Positions 33,361-45,375 of a stretch of 64,000 nt of DNA are shown here, one piece after another. Within the stretch, counting starts at the first letter, position 1. Each line of letters opens with the position of its first letter. The stretch spans positions 248,001 to 312,000 of the forward strand of contig RDEW01000053.1 in the NCBI GenBank assembly GCA_011109175.1. Reading direction: 5' to 3'. Origin of the DNA: Dicyema japonicum. Taxonomy: Eukaryota; Dicyemida; Rhombozoa; Dicyemidae. The translations under genes and the position numbers were made by a program. The notes beneath the pieces are model-generated. The model searched no databases, was not told the DNA's origin, and saw only the letters and a list, made by a program, of their open reading frames with translations.

Positions 33361-33675
33361 GGCTATCGATACAGGTGGCGTCCCAAACAAATTAAAACGA
33401 GTAAATTCACTAATTAACCGTATTCTAATCCTGATCGTTGGTAATCCATCTACTTCTCTTAGAAGATAAGTGTGCCATCAACTCTTTATAATTTTTTATA
33501 TCCACATCAGAGTCAGTCTAAATATCTCTGTTTGAGTCCAGTGGGATGTCCTCACAGCATGTATGTTTATAAATTTATTCAATTAAATATTATTCGTATT
33601 CATAGAATTGATGACCACAATTACTTACACGAATACTACTAAATGTAAAATAATTTAATTCTTTTTTAATCATTA

Positions 33676-33927
33676 TTGGTTGAGGTGGTAACGACGCCTC
33701 TATTGCACTATGTCTTATTCGTATTCCTTACCGACTTCTCCTTCACTCTGGGATCTTTTAATAAAGGAATCAAACAGCCTTACAAGAAACAACAACTGGT
33801 ATGCGATCTAACAAAATACGACGTCTGTCTGTTGTCTACAGAGACAAAAACGACCGTACAATTTACAGAACTGTTTAGAAAATTCCACCCCCAGGAAATA
33901 ATCTGTTGTCATATGGGAAAAATATAA
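33676..33927 (+). mobile_element. LINE endonuclease N-terminal fragment
   Basis: The frame reads KKQQLVCDLTKYDVCLLSTE followed by TKTTV. The combination of a Lys/Gln helix, YDV-x-x-x-x-ETK matches the first catalytic block of APE-type LINE endonucleases. The reverse complement of the same DNA is present at 59280-59455. Confidence 0.5.
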
Positions 33928-34109
33928 TCTATTTGATGTCTTCCTGAAATTGGAATCCGTGTTAATGTAGAAATGAATGGAAGGAACTATGCAATAGAAA
34001 GTAATTTTATGACATGCTAGTGAGTAGAAAAAATTGAAGGTATGGAAAATTGTTATTAGGGTGATATCTTATAGAATACTTAATGCTTTTTAATGATTTA
34101 GTTGTTTCG

Positions 34110-36110
34110 TAAGTTGTCCCTGTGATGGCATTATTGGATCCATCTTACTAAGGAGATGCCCAACGAGGCACATGCAAATGAGAAACATGGCTCAATGTGA
34201 TGGCCTTTTCCGATTCACTATGATCCAATTCTCAATTATTTAGGCTTTGAAACGGTCAAGAGTAATTTTATTCTTTCCGTGGTCTTCCGGATTTCCCGAT
34301 CTCACGAATCCAAAACAATATCGTCTACATAAAAAGAAAAAACTTTTTATTGAATTCTGGAGTTGAGAAATTGGCCAGAAAAAAGTTAAACAGAGTAGGG
34401 GATAACGGAGATCCTTGAGAGACTCCATTGGGGGAGACATGATATGGAATTCGGACCTCGAAGGCATACAAGTCCCTTTTGTCCATTTAGGAAGTTAATG
34501 ATTGAGCTTTCCTGCATCTCGAGATTAAAGATTTGCCTGTTAAGTATTTTCCTTGAAACAGAGTCGGACGCCTTGTCGATATCAATTGAGCAAAGCACTG
34601 TTTTCTAATGTCTTAGCTTATTTTAAAATCCATCTCGAATGAAATTGGTCAATGTTTGTATTGGGTAGACGTAGATCTTTTTTGAATCCAGACTGAAAAG
34701 GTATATCTGATGAGAACTTATTTATTCTCCTTAGCCAAGTCTCTCTAGGATTTTAGATATGGAGCATAGTAGAGAACAGGTCAAAATGACGCTGGGTCAT
34801 GTTTTGGTCTTCCAGGTTTTAGTATTCCGAATATGTCTCTTTTCAAGAATAACGGTATCACATTTGATTAATCGAATAGTTGAAGATCGACGTTATGAAG
34901 GTAACTCCCACGTCTCCGATTCTTAAATATGATAACTGTAAAGTTATTAGGTCTGTTAGTGTATGTTCTTGTGAAGCATAGTGTATTTTCACATCTTTTT
35001 CCTAAAAGTAGAGCTGATCTGATATCCTTTTTCTTATTTCTGTGTGATAAGAGAGGTGCATCCGACTTCTTGTGTTCCTTTTATGAAATCCTTTTGAACG
35101 TAATCTCCTCTGATAAAATTTACTTGCCTTTGTAACGTTTCGAACAGCTTTTTACACATTGCCCTCGTAAGATTTCAATTTACTGTTGTAAACACACAAT
35201 CCTACTTCAAACTTTGGGCCTTTAGTTTTTTTTACCTTTATTTCATTATCCAATGCTCTGATCCTGCGTTTCACTTCTAAGATGATTCAATTAGATTTTT
35301 TGAGATACCGACCTCTCGACGAATTTAATCGACGTTTTGGTATAGCCATTGATCTTGCTTCTAAGATTATTCGGGTAAAGTAGGTGATCATTTATCCAGA
35401 GAACTGAAGCTATCCACGTAATGATTCTTCAGTCTGTCGTCCGATATTGCGCAATAAAATTTTCAGTCGACACCTTTGTAATTGTAGCTACTAGGAATTC
35501 TCCCTACTTGATCTTTACCACAATCGGATAATAATTAGCACATTCGCGTTGTTTACTGGTAACGCGATGTGCTTTAACTAGCTAACTGTTTCATAGAAGA
35601 CTGACCTGTTTAGGTGAAAGTGATGAGGAGCAGAGTGTTACGTTACAGTAGGTAGGCTGATCCGTCACTCTGAGTGGTGACCTTGTATTTTTGATGGGTC
35701 ATTCAAAATAGGATACGTTTGCGATAACTATAGATCCCCTCTTATAGCCATAAGACGGTATTTTGCATTCAGATTCCTACAGATGATGATCTCATCGAAG
35801 GTAGCCAGTCTTGATAGGTTTGGCATAGCCTTTCAAAAAGGAACCAGGAAGCGGAACGTAAAGGTTCACAAGGTATAGTCTTCCTTTCGTTGTCCCTAGT
35901 AAGATTCCAATTTTTTTGTTAACCTCATTATCTTCAACGAGTTTACTCACCACCGAGGAAATGTTTCTGCCTTTCAGGTTCTTTTTGAATAAATTGAGCA
36001 GGCTTCCAACTCTTCTCACTTCACAATCTGTCCTAATAACCTTGTAACCTGTAGAATGTAAGGGAAGGGTCATTTAAAGTGATTTTGCTCCAGGGAGCAT
36101 GAATGCCCGA
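34110..36110 (-). mobile_element. LINE related to the 4625-6735 copy, with more endonuclease
   Basis: Minus strand from 36110: endonuclease start HSTGYKVIRTDCEVRRVGSL and LVNLYVPLPGSFLKG (36070-35830), then a decayed linker. The RT block is MLCSIDIDKASDSVSRKILN near 34598. The catalytic box near 34322 reads YVDDIV. The segments correspond in order to the 4625-6735 copy, but this one is more decayed and reaches further 5'. Residues normally GGG in the endonuclease are replaced here. Confidence 0.7.
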
Positions 36111-36149
36111 ATAATCGGTATCGATGCCAATTCCACCTTAGGAGTGCCC

Positions 36150-36305
36150 GAATAATTTCCAGTGACACCTTCAGGTTTACACCCGCATTTCTTGTAGATT
36201 CTGGTCGGCCAGTCTATTCCTGTTATTTTTCTCAGATAGATCCTATCGAACGAGACCAGCCTCTTTATTTCCTCTTTTGAGGTAACCCAAGTCTCAGCTG
36301 TTTAT
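36150..36305 (-). mobile_element. LINE RT C-terminal fragment
   Basis: The minus strand reads AETWVTSKEEIKRLVSFDRI and YLRKITGIDWPTRIYKK. The ETW...R-x-x-x-x-Y-L-R-K-I-x-G-I-x-W pattern is the end of the RT in RTE-like elements. Confidence 0.6.
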
Positions 36306-36321
36306 AGCAGAATGTAACGGT

Positions 36322-36530
36322 TGCCGGGCAAGTGGCCTTAAGGTCGCAAGTTCGAATCCCGATAATGTACATTTCTGTTGAAGGTTCCACGCATCTCTAT
36401 GCTTTGGCTTGACAAGTGACGCCGTCTACTGCGGAACCGGATCGTCTATATAGGACAAATACCCAACAAAAAGAAAAAAAAGTGAAGAGCATTCCTTGAT
36501 TCTCCTCGTCGACTAGTTAGGATAACTGTT
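36322..36530 (+). repeat. tRNA-derived SINE
   Basis: The head GGCAAGTGGCCTTAAGG and the B-box-like GCAAGTTCGAATCCCG (36350-36365) are tRNA features. The body contains TGACGCCGTC, GGAACCGGATCGTCTATATA and AGTGAAGAGCATTCCTTG, matching the reverse complement of 17767-18056. It lies between two minus-strand LINE fragments. Confidence 0.65.
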
Positions 36531-36544
36531 CTATGTTTAAAATA

Positions 36545-36905
36545 AAGTGTGTGTTCTGCCTGAGGGAACGATAGCTGATATGGCTCCTCGGAAAGTGCAT
36601 TGTTTTTTGTTTTTTCTTAAGTATATCCGGTGCTTTATAGATGTTCCAAAAGCGCTCAATTTTCTGAAAATGAGTCGACGTCGTCTGCATAGATTAATTT
36701 TTCTTTTCTCTCTTGGTATAGTGGTCTGAGTTGCCTCATATACCGTGAACAGTATGGGAAAGAGTCGTCTTGAGGGACGCCTGTATTTGTGTTAAATTTT
36801 CTTGTGTTGGTTTTTCCCACTCTCAACAAAAATCTCAGTATTGTTAGTAGAATTCTAATCATTCTTATAATTGATTCATCGAGAAATTGCTTCAGTACCT
36901 CCATT
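36545..36905 (-). mobile_element. RT fragment with YADD, different LINE type
   Basis: The minus frame reads FNTNTGVPQDDSFPYCSRYM and KLIYADDVDSFSEN. GVPQ-x-D-x-x-x-P and YADDVD are RT blocks; the YADDVD form differs from the YADDI forms elsewhere in the window, so this is another clade. Confidence 0.65.
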
Positions 36906-37720
36906 AGTTATGAGTCTGTCAATTGGACAATTGTCCTGTCGGCCAAATGTCCTAGTACCAACTTGATAGCGCTGATGATCGGTATTTGCTTGATTTACAT
37001 GCTGTGTGTTATAGTCAACCCGTCGTGAAACTCGGACCAAGGAGATTATCATACTAGCAATTACACGCGTCGCAATGAAAGTGAATAGATGTCACGGTTC
37101 AGTTGGAAACATAAATCTATCTTATACTACAGTTGTAGAGAGAGTGATAGCTAGTGCGTTAAGACCCAAAAAAATGGCTAATTATACCTGGTTAAGATAA
37201 AGCCAGGGAAACAATGGTGGAGTTCCATCGCGGTTCTGACGTCCTCCAAATTTTGTGGCAGATGAGATTCGAAGCATAGTGATCCGATACTTCCTTGCTT
37301 TGAGACATTGTGCATTTAATGCCTCATGAATAGCTCAAAACTAAATGACATTGCACATTTCCAGAAATTGTCAACAAATATAAAGTGGATGGAAATTGTT
37401 GGTCACTTTCTACAGTTGAACATTGACGCTCTGGGAAATTAAATGAACAGTCGGCAGAGGGTCATATAGCGGCCTCCCTGACTGCATGGTTATTCTGTCT
37501 CAGGATGGCGAGCGAGATTCGCTCTAAGTTCTGTCACATTTGATTTTTTTCTTGAAAGACAGAGAAATTCTTTTCTTAAGTTCTCGGTCTCAGAACCAGT
37601 TTTGAGTCAGACTATCTGATTGTTTAATGAGTTGGCAGTCCTCAGGAAATTTTTAATTCTTCAAAGGTTATTAACTGCACTCTTACGCTAAGTCATATTA
37701 TGTCCGCTCAGACAGGATAC
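36906..37720. other. No gene seen
   Basis: About 800 bases with short frames only and no recognisable motif on either strand. Confidence 0.4.
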
Positions 37721-37724
37721 AAAA

Positions 37725-38025
37725 TTAATTTAAGGAAAGAACAGTTTCTGATAAATAATCGCAGTGGGAGAACCAATGAATGATCTTCACTTATTTTTTC
37801 TGAGCGATAGATTTGAAATTAGGAGAGATGATTCTCTTATTTGTTTCCAGGAGTTTGGTCAATTTATCTACCGAAGAACGGGACATAGCCAATGACCAGA
37901 CTACATTGCCGAAAGTCAATACTAGCCTGATAAATTGTCTGTAGATAGCTGTGAGGAATCCAGCTTTGTTTCCAAGACGTTTTGCTCATAGATTCAGAAT
38001 GTTAACATTTGATTTTTTTGTTTCT
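37725..38025 (-). mobile_element. SINE tail piece and LINE thumb fragment
   Basis: At 37740-37795 the GAACCAATGAATGATCTTCA segment matches the SINE body. At 37800-38020 the minus strand reads AGFLTAIYRQFIRLVLTFGN and VVWSLAMSRSSVDKLTKL, the thumb and connection of a LINE reverse transcriptase. Confidence 0.55.
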
Positions 38026-38249
38026 TATAATTCGTAAAATTTCAAAAAATATTAAATTTATTAAGTTATGATAAAAAAAAACTTATAAATAATAATAAAT
38101 AATTTGGCACCATTTATAATTTTTTCGATGTGGGACGATAACATTTCTGATCAGATAAACAATAAATTTGACGATGGCGAGGTCCCCACGTTGGAGTCTT
38201 CAAAAAACCCGATAAATTTAAAGAGACTGAAGTCAGAGAGAACTCTTCC

Positions 38250-39019
38250 ATGTGTAACTTGGAGATTCCCGAACTTTTGAGACGACTATCTGATGTTCCC
38301 GCTTCTGAGATATTTCTCTCTAACACGGAAAATCTATCTGAAGACTATCTACTGACGTGTAAACGCTACATTGAAGAGCTAAACGTTAGTCTTTTTCAAA
38401 ATATGACACTTATTGGTGTGGATGTGGGCCTTCAGAGGGTTGCCATTTCCTTTGATCTGATCACAGATTGGACTAACAAGGTATCAGAACTAAATCGTAT
38501 TCTGAGTGAAAAGAAGTGCTCTCTTTTGAACTGTCTTAGTACTGAAATGAATTTGATACATGTGGAGAATAAACAGTTTCCTATTATGACTGAGGCCGAC
38601 AGTTTCAGCGACATTGCAGGCAAACTCAGTCATATGCGAAGAAATCGATTAAAAATGATCGAATTCACGAGTTATGTTGACAAGTGGAAGGAGTTTATGT
38701 CTTCCATAATTGAGATTGAATCCAAATCGAATGATCCAGATCGACTTAGAAATAGAAGGGGTGTTCTTTGACGGATAATGCGCACATACAAAAATATAAT
38801 AAAGAATGCGAAAAACTGCAGAATAAAATATTAGGATTTGTTATTGACGATGAGGAATTTTATGAATATTTTCATAAACTTAAAGATATGTTTAGAAAAA
38901 ACATGGCTGAAGAGAAGCAAAGGTTGCGTGATTGCAAATCATCTGGTAAGGATACCGCGAAAATGGGTAGTAAAGGACAGACTAAAAATACTCATTCTGT
39001 ACTTTTTGTAGTTATTTAG
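38250..39019 (+). CDS. PRC1/MAP65/Ase1-like microtubule bundler, frame broken
   Basis: Two plus frames (38250-38771 and 38768-39019) form one protein if a single base is missing in the TTT at 38767-38769. Across the break the sequence runs KWKEFMSSIIEIE, SNDPDRLRNRRG, then IQKYNKECEKLQNKI and EEFYEYFHKLKDMFRK. The SDPNR-x-x-NRGG motif followed by a Lys/Glu helix and F-x-x-Y is the microtubule-binding spectrin end of PRC1-type antiparallel microtubule bundlers. Only the C-terminal half of the usual 600 residues is seen; an upstream ATG at 38129 (MWDDNISDQINN) may be a first exon, but no good intron joins it. Central-spindle function is inferred from family. No short intron explains the shift: the only GT-AG candidate is 44 nt and would delete the conserved GG. 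Confidence 0.65.
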
Positions 39020-40060
39020 ATTCCATTGGCGATTAGTAATACTAAAAAGATTAGGGAAAACGTCAAAGACAAACGTTGGATTTGATTTGCTATACGTTTA
39101 AAGTTTTGCTTTATTAAATTCGTTTTAAAAGTAAGAGTGTTTCACAACTTATGATTATGATATAATATTTACGTATTATTTTATCACACATTATGGTGTA
39201 ATAATCCATTATTTTATACACTTTTTACAATAAGTACACATTTTATCATGATCTCTAAGTTCTGATCCGAAAAAGAAAATGCTATACTACACCTGTAGAT
39301 GGTTCCAATTTCTAACAAACCTCCGTTATGGCTTCAGTTGAGTAAGGAAAAGAAAGATCCTTTTTGAATAAGTGTCGTGTATAAATCGAACCTATAGCTA
39401 AATGTTGACTCAAGCGACAACACTAATCACTGCGAGAGATAGAGACTATCAAGCAATCACTAAGTTATATAAGAAATTTTTGACACTCTGACCCTATGGT
39501 TTTTTTACCTACGACGGCTTAAGATTTCTCTCCAAATCGTTTATAGTATCGTTTACTACTTGTCAAATCAAGAATCCTTTTCAATCATACTATTATTCCA
39601 CTCTATAGCACGCCAAACATCATGTGAGTCATGTAAAATATGAGGAAAACCGGGAACAATGCTCCATCTACAGAATTTACAGACAATTTTCCTGCCAGTA
39701 CAGACAATTTTGACTAAGAGTAAACGTGGTCAATATCCACATCTCATTTTTGGTCTATACAAAATCCCAGTAATCATCGGCCTCGGCCTAATTCCGACTC
39801 TATGACTTTTGAAGAATTTCTACGTGAACGAAAACGAAAATTCGTGAGGGCAGCAACCTAACTAAACAACCACCTCTTTGACATCTCTATTCTATTTATT
39901 GAACATACAAGATGCGATCATCTAAAGGAAAAATCTGTCGTTAAACCTGCGCCTTGAAGATCTCAGAAGGTTAGTGCTTTGGAAATGATCTGTACATGTG
40001 GAGTCCGGCAGATCTTTTATTCCATGAAATCACATAAGTCGGATTGGTCTCTACTTATTT
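39020..40060. other. No firm gene; short coding-like stretches
   Basis: AT-rich. A short frame from ATG 39402 (MLTQATTLITARDRDYQAIT) and one near 39800 (SMTFEEFLRERKRKFVRAAT) look protein-like and could be exons, but I could not connect them. Direct repeats of ACAGACAATTTT occur at 39671 and 39697. Confidence 0.35.
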
Positions 40061-40067
40061 TTTTTAT

Positions 40068-41890
40068 TTAACCCCGGTCCTTTTAAATTGAAAAGAAATT
40101 GATGACTAGTAAGAAACGTCACAGCTACGGACGCTCCCAGAGATCCAATAAGTGTTTTTTTTGGTCTGTGCAGAGGTCGAGAAGCGGACTCGCCTCTTAT
40201 TCTGGTCTTATTGGTCTCTTGTCATTTGAAAAATAATAATAACACCACGGTTACACAAACTAACTATTCACGTGATCCCAGTACGCTTAGCAGAGACCTC
40301 ATCTTGACCTGATGCTCCTCCTCGACCGCCACAAGCACGTATCGGTCGAGTGATTGGATCTTCGCAGTCACGAAGGCGGGTTCCATGGATCATTCGTATC
40401 ATGGCTTCAAGAAACATTGGTGGCTAAAACTCTCCAGAAATTCAGCGTTCCGTGATTTGAAAGCTCTTTTTCGGCTAGCCTCGATCTTCAAGACATTTTT
40501 CCAAGAGATGAATGGCTCCCAGATACCACATGCGTAAGAGATGCATTGCTCGATGTGTTGTTTGTATATTTACAGCATGATTTCCGTTCTTCTTTAAGCC
40601 TGTGAGGCACTTAAAACATTAGTTTTCTTTTCGCATTTTGTTATGTAGTTTTCAACATAGGCGAGAATGACATGTGCATGTAAAAAGTCACTCCAAGGAT
40701 CCTTTGAGATCTTCTAAAAGGAATAATTTCATTTTTTGTTTTCAGTTCGACCTCTGTCTTCCCAGTCTCTTGTCTGAAGTTTGACGGACTTCTGGCTGTT
40801 GGCAACTGACGATTCTTCAATAGCTATTCGTCAAGACGATCCCGATTTTGTTGCAATCTCGAAGTGGCGATCTGGATGTCCTGATCACGTGAAGCAATTA
40901 CAACATCGTTGCCATAAGTTAGAATAATATCATTTTTGGTGTCCAGTGTGGGGAGGTCCGCCATGAATAGATTGAATAATACTGGAGACAAAAGGTATCC
41001 TTGATGAAACCACTAGGAAGAAGCCGTGAAATAGATCTTGACTGGCCAATGAGACGCGTCCTCTCCGACAACTAAGAAAGTTGGCTAGTCATAGTTTAAG
41101 CTTTCCAGGAATCTTTCTTAGTTAATTTTTCCAAGTACGAATCCACATCGACAGCGTCAAAAGCTTTGTGGACGTCTATGGAACAAATTACAGTCTTCAT
41201 ATGTCCCGGCCTGTGAGAAAAACCATATCGTATAAAGTTAGTCAAAGCAGATAAGTAGATCGAAGTAGACCTCTCCTTTTAAAACCATGTTGAAATAACA
41301 AATCAGAGAGAAAATTTTTAATCTTCACAAGACCCAGTCTTTCCAGAATTTTCAACACCGAACACAACAACGCGATCGGTCCTTCTTCACTTTTCCGGGT
41401 TTCAAAATTGGACGAAGGTGGGCAAGTTTCCATAAGGCAAGAATTTAATTTTTGTCGATAGACTGGTTGCAGCGATTTCATAGTCCCCAAGATTCTCAAG
41501 GAGGATTATTGGGATCTTATCCGGTCCGCTAGAATAGGTTGTTTTAATTGCTTTCAATAACTTTATCACGTCGTTTTCAGTAAAGTAAATCATTTCCTTT
41601 TCATTTTTCAATTTTCTGAGATATTTCTGGGGTTCATCCGACTTCGTATGGTCCTTATGGGATATTTTCACATATTATTCTATTAGGTTATCTAACTCAT
41701 ATTGGCTATGATCCACCTTAGACGATCTTTCATCCTTTCTTAAAGCGGCTCAGATGATCTTCCAAATTTCTTAGTGGGTTTATTTCTATTCTATGAAGAG
41801 AACACATGCTTCGATCTCTGTGCTTTGACCTACCTGTTTTTTAATTCACTGTTCAAAGCCAATTGTCAGCTGATTATAAAAAGACGGTCA
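40068..41890 (-). mobile_element. LINE (Jockey/CR1-like) with degenerate RT
   Basis: Two 3' ends lie in series: ATTTAACCCCGGTCC at 40068-40085 and the longer tail at 40240-40450 that matches 23185-23440. Above, on the minus strand: VKAIKTTYSSGPDKIPIILL near 41560, SVLKILERLGLVKIKNFLSD with LLFQHGFK near 41350, a VDVDKAF-like palm block near 41170, and the catalytic box YGNDVV near 40912, where one aspartate is lost. Same family as 4625-6735. Confidence 0.7.
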
Positions 41891-42003
41891 TATATTACAG
41901 TGATACGCTGTTATGTGCAGTGTACTGCATCATTTGTTAACTAGTGCATTTAGCACACATGCATAAATTAATGTAAGTGTGGGTTATTGCTATGAAAAGG
42001 TAG

Positions 42004-42183
42004 ATGGTTGATCCTGCCAATAGTAATAAGCTTATTTTACAGATAAGCCTTTCATGAGCAAGTGCAACTTCATGCTCTCTAATGAACGAGACCGCTGACG
42101 GCTCATTAAATCAGACATAACATACTAGTTTTTGTCAAACTACGGAAATTGCTGTTATAAATTTAGAACTAATACACATGTAA
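42004..42183 (+). rRNA. 18S rRNA 5' end fragment, degenerate
   Basis: GGTTGATCCTGCCAATAGTA is the small-subunit start. It is followed by AAGTGCAACTTCATGC, ACCGCTGACGGCTCATTAAA and TCAGACATAACATACTAG, then TAGAACTAATACACATG. Order matches the first 180 bases of 18S rRNA, but helices near the start are changed and the copy ends abruptly, so it is a dispersed fragment. Confidence 0.8.
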
Positions 42184-42345
42184 AGCTTATTAATTCTGGT
42201 CTTATTGGTCTTTTGTTATTTAATATTAAATGATTTGGTTTATAAAATATTAATTCTAATAAAAATATAATTTTATTTATATTTACTGGATAACCTAAAA
42301 AGTAAATAAAATTTAAAACTTAAAATTAAACGAACGACAATTTAC

Positions 42346-43988
42346 ATGTTTAGTGTACGACAACATTTACACAAACGAACTGGAAAATTTGGAATTATTT
42401 GGTAATAAACTTATAGTAATCAAAGGCTCGCTGCCACTAATTATGGAAAAATAAAGAAGAATGACTACTGCAAGTTAGACATAGTTGAAAACTGGTTAAG
42501 ATCATGATTAACATAAAGTTATGAATTGTTAGCACACATGGAAGGATTGAACCAATATAGCAGAATATCGTTGTATTTTTCGGGAAAACTATTTATTGGA
42601 ATCGTTAGAATTCATTTCAAACAGATTTCGCTGTTAATCGGTAAATCATTAAGTAATAATAACAGAGGATATTATGAATTTGATTAAATCGTTCAGACGA
42701 AAAAAGACAAAATCTGATAAAAAGTCACAATTATGTTCAGAAATTCGTTATATTGACTTTGATATAGAAGATATTCCCAATATAGTATTATATTATTTAA
42801 TATTTAGTCAATTTCAGGTTGTTCTGACATTTATAAAATATTTTAGACAGTTTTGCTGTTGATCCTCGCTTAATATCACTACCAGATGAATGGGTTAGAA
42901 CTGAATCCGTCATTGAGGATTTGTTCCCTGCTGTTGATGAAAATGATTATCAAGAATATTATAATTTATTACGCTCTTTGCCAATTCGAGCGGAACAGCC
43001 GCCTTCACTGAAGCGACAAAGGTTGTACTGTTTACTTAAACAAGTGACACTGATTTGGATCCTTCCCCCAGCAAAAGGATCCTTCCTAATCAAGATATTG
43101 GGCCTTTGCAATCTCCAAAGGTATTAATTTTGATATTTTAAGTATTATTCATTTATATTCATAACCATTCAAGTGTTACATTAATATATTAATTTATATT
43201 TATAATCATTCAAGCGTTACATTATCATATAAGTGTTTATAGTCAAGTGCAGTATATGTACTTATATTATAGGTTAAGGCTTTGAGGAAAAAGAAATTGC
43301 AAAAGGATAATCCCTCAAATTTTAGTCTCAGCAAATTAAGAGAAAATCGTGTAAATGGAGATAGGACACTATTACCTTTTGTATTATCAAGTACAGTCCC
43401 AAAGATAGCCCAACAAATGAACTCCTTAGTCAGCAAATATGGTATAATAATATATAATATAAGAATTATTGAATGATATGTGTACACTAAAATATACTAC
43501 ATTTGTGAGAAAATCAAATATAAACGAATTAATGGACAGTAGAACGACTGCCCTTCGTAGCATTGAAATGATGAGGCATCAAAGTGACAACGAGGAGGGA
43601 ATCGGGGATACCAAATGAGCATTCCAGAGAGAGATTCCCATGAAATACTGTTTTTATTTATAAATAATTTAATAGTAACTTATCAGTGAGTGAAAAAACG
43701 AGCGAATATGGACCACAGATACCTATTCTTCAGGACATTTCTCAATCAAGTTCAAGGAAAATCCCAATTAACGAAAAAGTTCTTTCAAAATGCAAGGAAT
43801 GCATGTCCTCACAAAAAATGACAACATTCTCATCAATTTGTCCTCCAACTATGTATTCTAAAAGTCGTGCTGCTGAGTACTTTAGTGAGATTTTAGGTAA
43901 CAATGTAATATATAAATTAGTCCTCTGCAAAAATAATAAAATCAAATGTCATCAAAATACGGAGGATATTCAAATTACTATTTTATGA
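42346..43988 (+). CDS. REC8: REC8-like cohesin kleisin
   Basis: The N-terminal kleisin domain is clear after splicing: LHKRTGKFGIIWLAATNYGK, then SRISLYFSGKLFIGIVRIHF, as in REC8/RAD21 where this part binds the SMC3 neck. The C-terminal winged helix reads FSSICPPT, SKSRAAEYFSEILVLCKNNK and HQNTEDIQITIL (binds the SMC1 head). Introns: 42402-42425, 42495-42518, 42641-42665, 42785-42807, 42818-42846, 43022-43044, 43122-43272 (151 nt) and 43897-43920. Exon 5 is only 10 nt (42808-42817). One or more joins between 43441 and 43690 are unresolved. The middle is acidic and Ser-rich, as in kleisins. RHTG-like and WLAAT residues favour REC8, the meiotic form, over RAD21. ATG 42346 gives MFSVRQH, matching the usual MF start. 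Nuclear, chromosome cohesion. Confidence 0.88.
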
Positions 43989-44480
43989 TTTGTTTAAATT
44001 AGTTTTTGCTTTTAATTCCACGGGCTTAGTAAAAAAATCAATAAACTAAAACCATCTTTTTTAATTACCGCAAGAGAAATGAGAGTTATCATATATTTGA
44101 GTTAGTCGCCCGTCCATGGCATCTCTATACGATCTGTCTTTGAATTCTGGATTAATTTCCACAAGCTATGTTTCTTCTCATTTCTTGGGGAAGATGACTT
44201 ACGGACAAAGTTAATGGTTTGGAGTACTTGTCCATTCTGAAAAAATCACTGTTATCCATATTAAACGACGTTGAAGATAGCGAAGATTCATTTGGGATTC
44301 CGTTTGAGAGAAATCGTGATTTTTTTACTTTTGATTATATAATATGACTTGTTTTCTAAGGTCGCGGTCTGTATATTATGATAAATGCAGTCCAATGGTG
44401 TGCATGGTTGATTCTGTTAAACGAAGCATTAATTTTTAAATAACTAAACCCGTACCATGCATCCTCTGGTAAATCGATAA

Positions 44481-45375
44481 ACGTTGATAAAGGAATTCGG
44501 CAAAATAGATCTGTACCTTCGGTCGAAGAAATGGCTATACGGGTTGAGTCTATAGCTCTATTTCTGTTGGGTAGTTTGATATTCCTTGATATAGAGGAGG
44601 TAGAACTGGCATTAAAAAGCCGTAGCCTTTGACGGTTTTACGCAGTGTGATTTCTACCAGTGCATTAATTTTATCGTGAAGAGATGCACTTACGCACTGG
44701 TAAACGTGAGAAACTATATGATTCTCTTAAGGTAGCCAAATGCCTCGTAATTTAATTGATGACGCACATAAATGGATTAACGAGATTTCCATTGTGCCTA
44801 TCAGCACTCTAGCGAAATTACAGCCAGAGTAATGGGCCTGCGAAATAAGGGTGAATGACCCTTTTGCGCTTGACTCTAGATTGGCATTGTTAGAGGACAT
44901 TGATATAGTGGTGGGAATTGATCTATAGACGACAATTTGAAATCACTCCACAGTCATCGTCTTACTAATTTATTAATGCCTTACTTATACCGCAAGACCC
45001 TGAATAAGTGGTTCGGATTCGAAAACAGTGTCATTTGAGAGTTTAGCTAGGGTGGTAAATCTAACAGATATCAGGCATGGCGCGAAAATGTAATAGTTTT
45101 CATCTTTTGCATGTTCAGTTCGTATGAAAAACTCGAAAGCGTAACCTATCAATTCTTTCACTTTTAAAAACTTTAAGCTAAAGGTCACAGAAAAGTTACC
45201 ACAGGGATACAATTGGCTTTTGGCGCCCGAGCGTACATAACGAAGGTGCTTTTTGATCCTTCGATGTTGGCTCTTACTATCATTGCAAAGCATAAATCGC
45301 AAAGTGTAGGATATTCACCTACTAACAGGGAACGTGAGCTACTAACAGGGAACGTCATTTGAGGCATTATTATTT
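44481..45375 (+). rRNA. 28S rRNA fragment, longer degenerate copy
   Basis: GATAAAGGAATTCGGCAAAA near 44488 and ATTCTCTTAAGGTAGCCAAA near 44721 are large-subunit landmarks. TGGATTAACGAGATTTCC (44771), GGTAAATCTAACAGATATCA (45053), GTTACCACAGGGATA (45195) and GGTGCTTTTTGATCC (45245) follow in order. Near 45320-45355 CTACTAACAGGGAACGT is duplicated in tandem. Many conserved positions are changed; the copy is a pseudogene independent of 3385-3870. Upstream (44000-44480) holds no assignable gene. Confidence 0.85.

Noticed and set aside
38114-38326. 70-codon minus frame over the PRC1-like gene start
   Set aside because: Antisense to the plus-strand coding region; no motif.
38770-38813. 44-nt GT-AG intron to explain the PRC1-like frame change
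   Set aside because: It would remove the conserved segment after NR-x-G that aligns well if one T is missing, so a single-base loss is the simpler reading.
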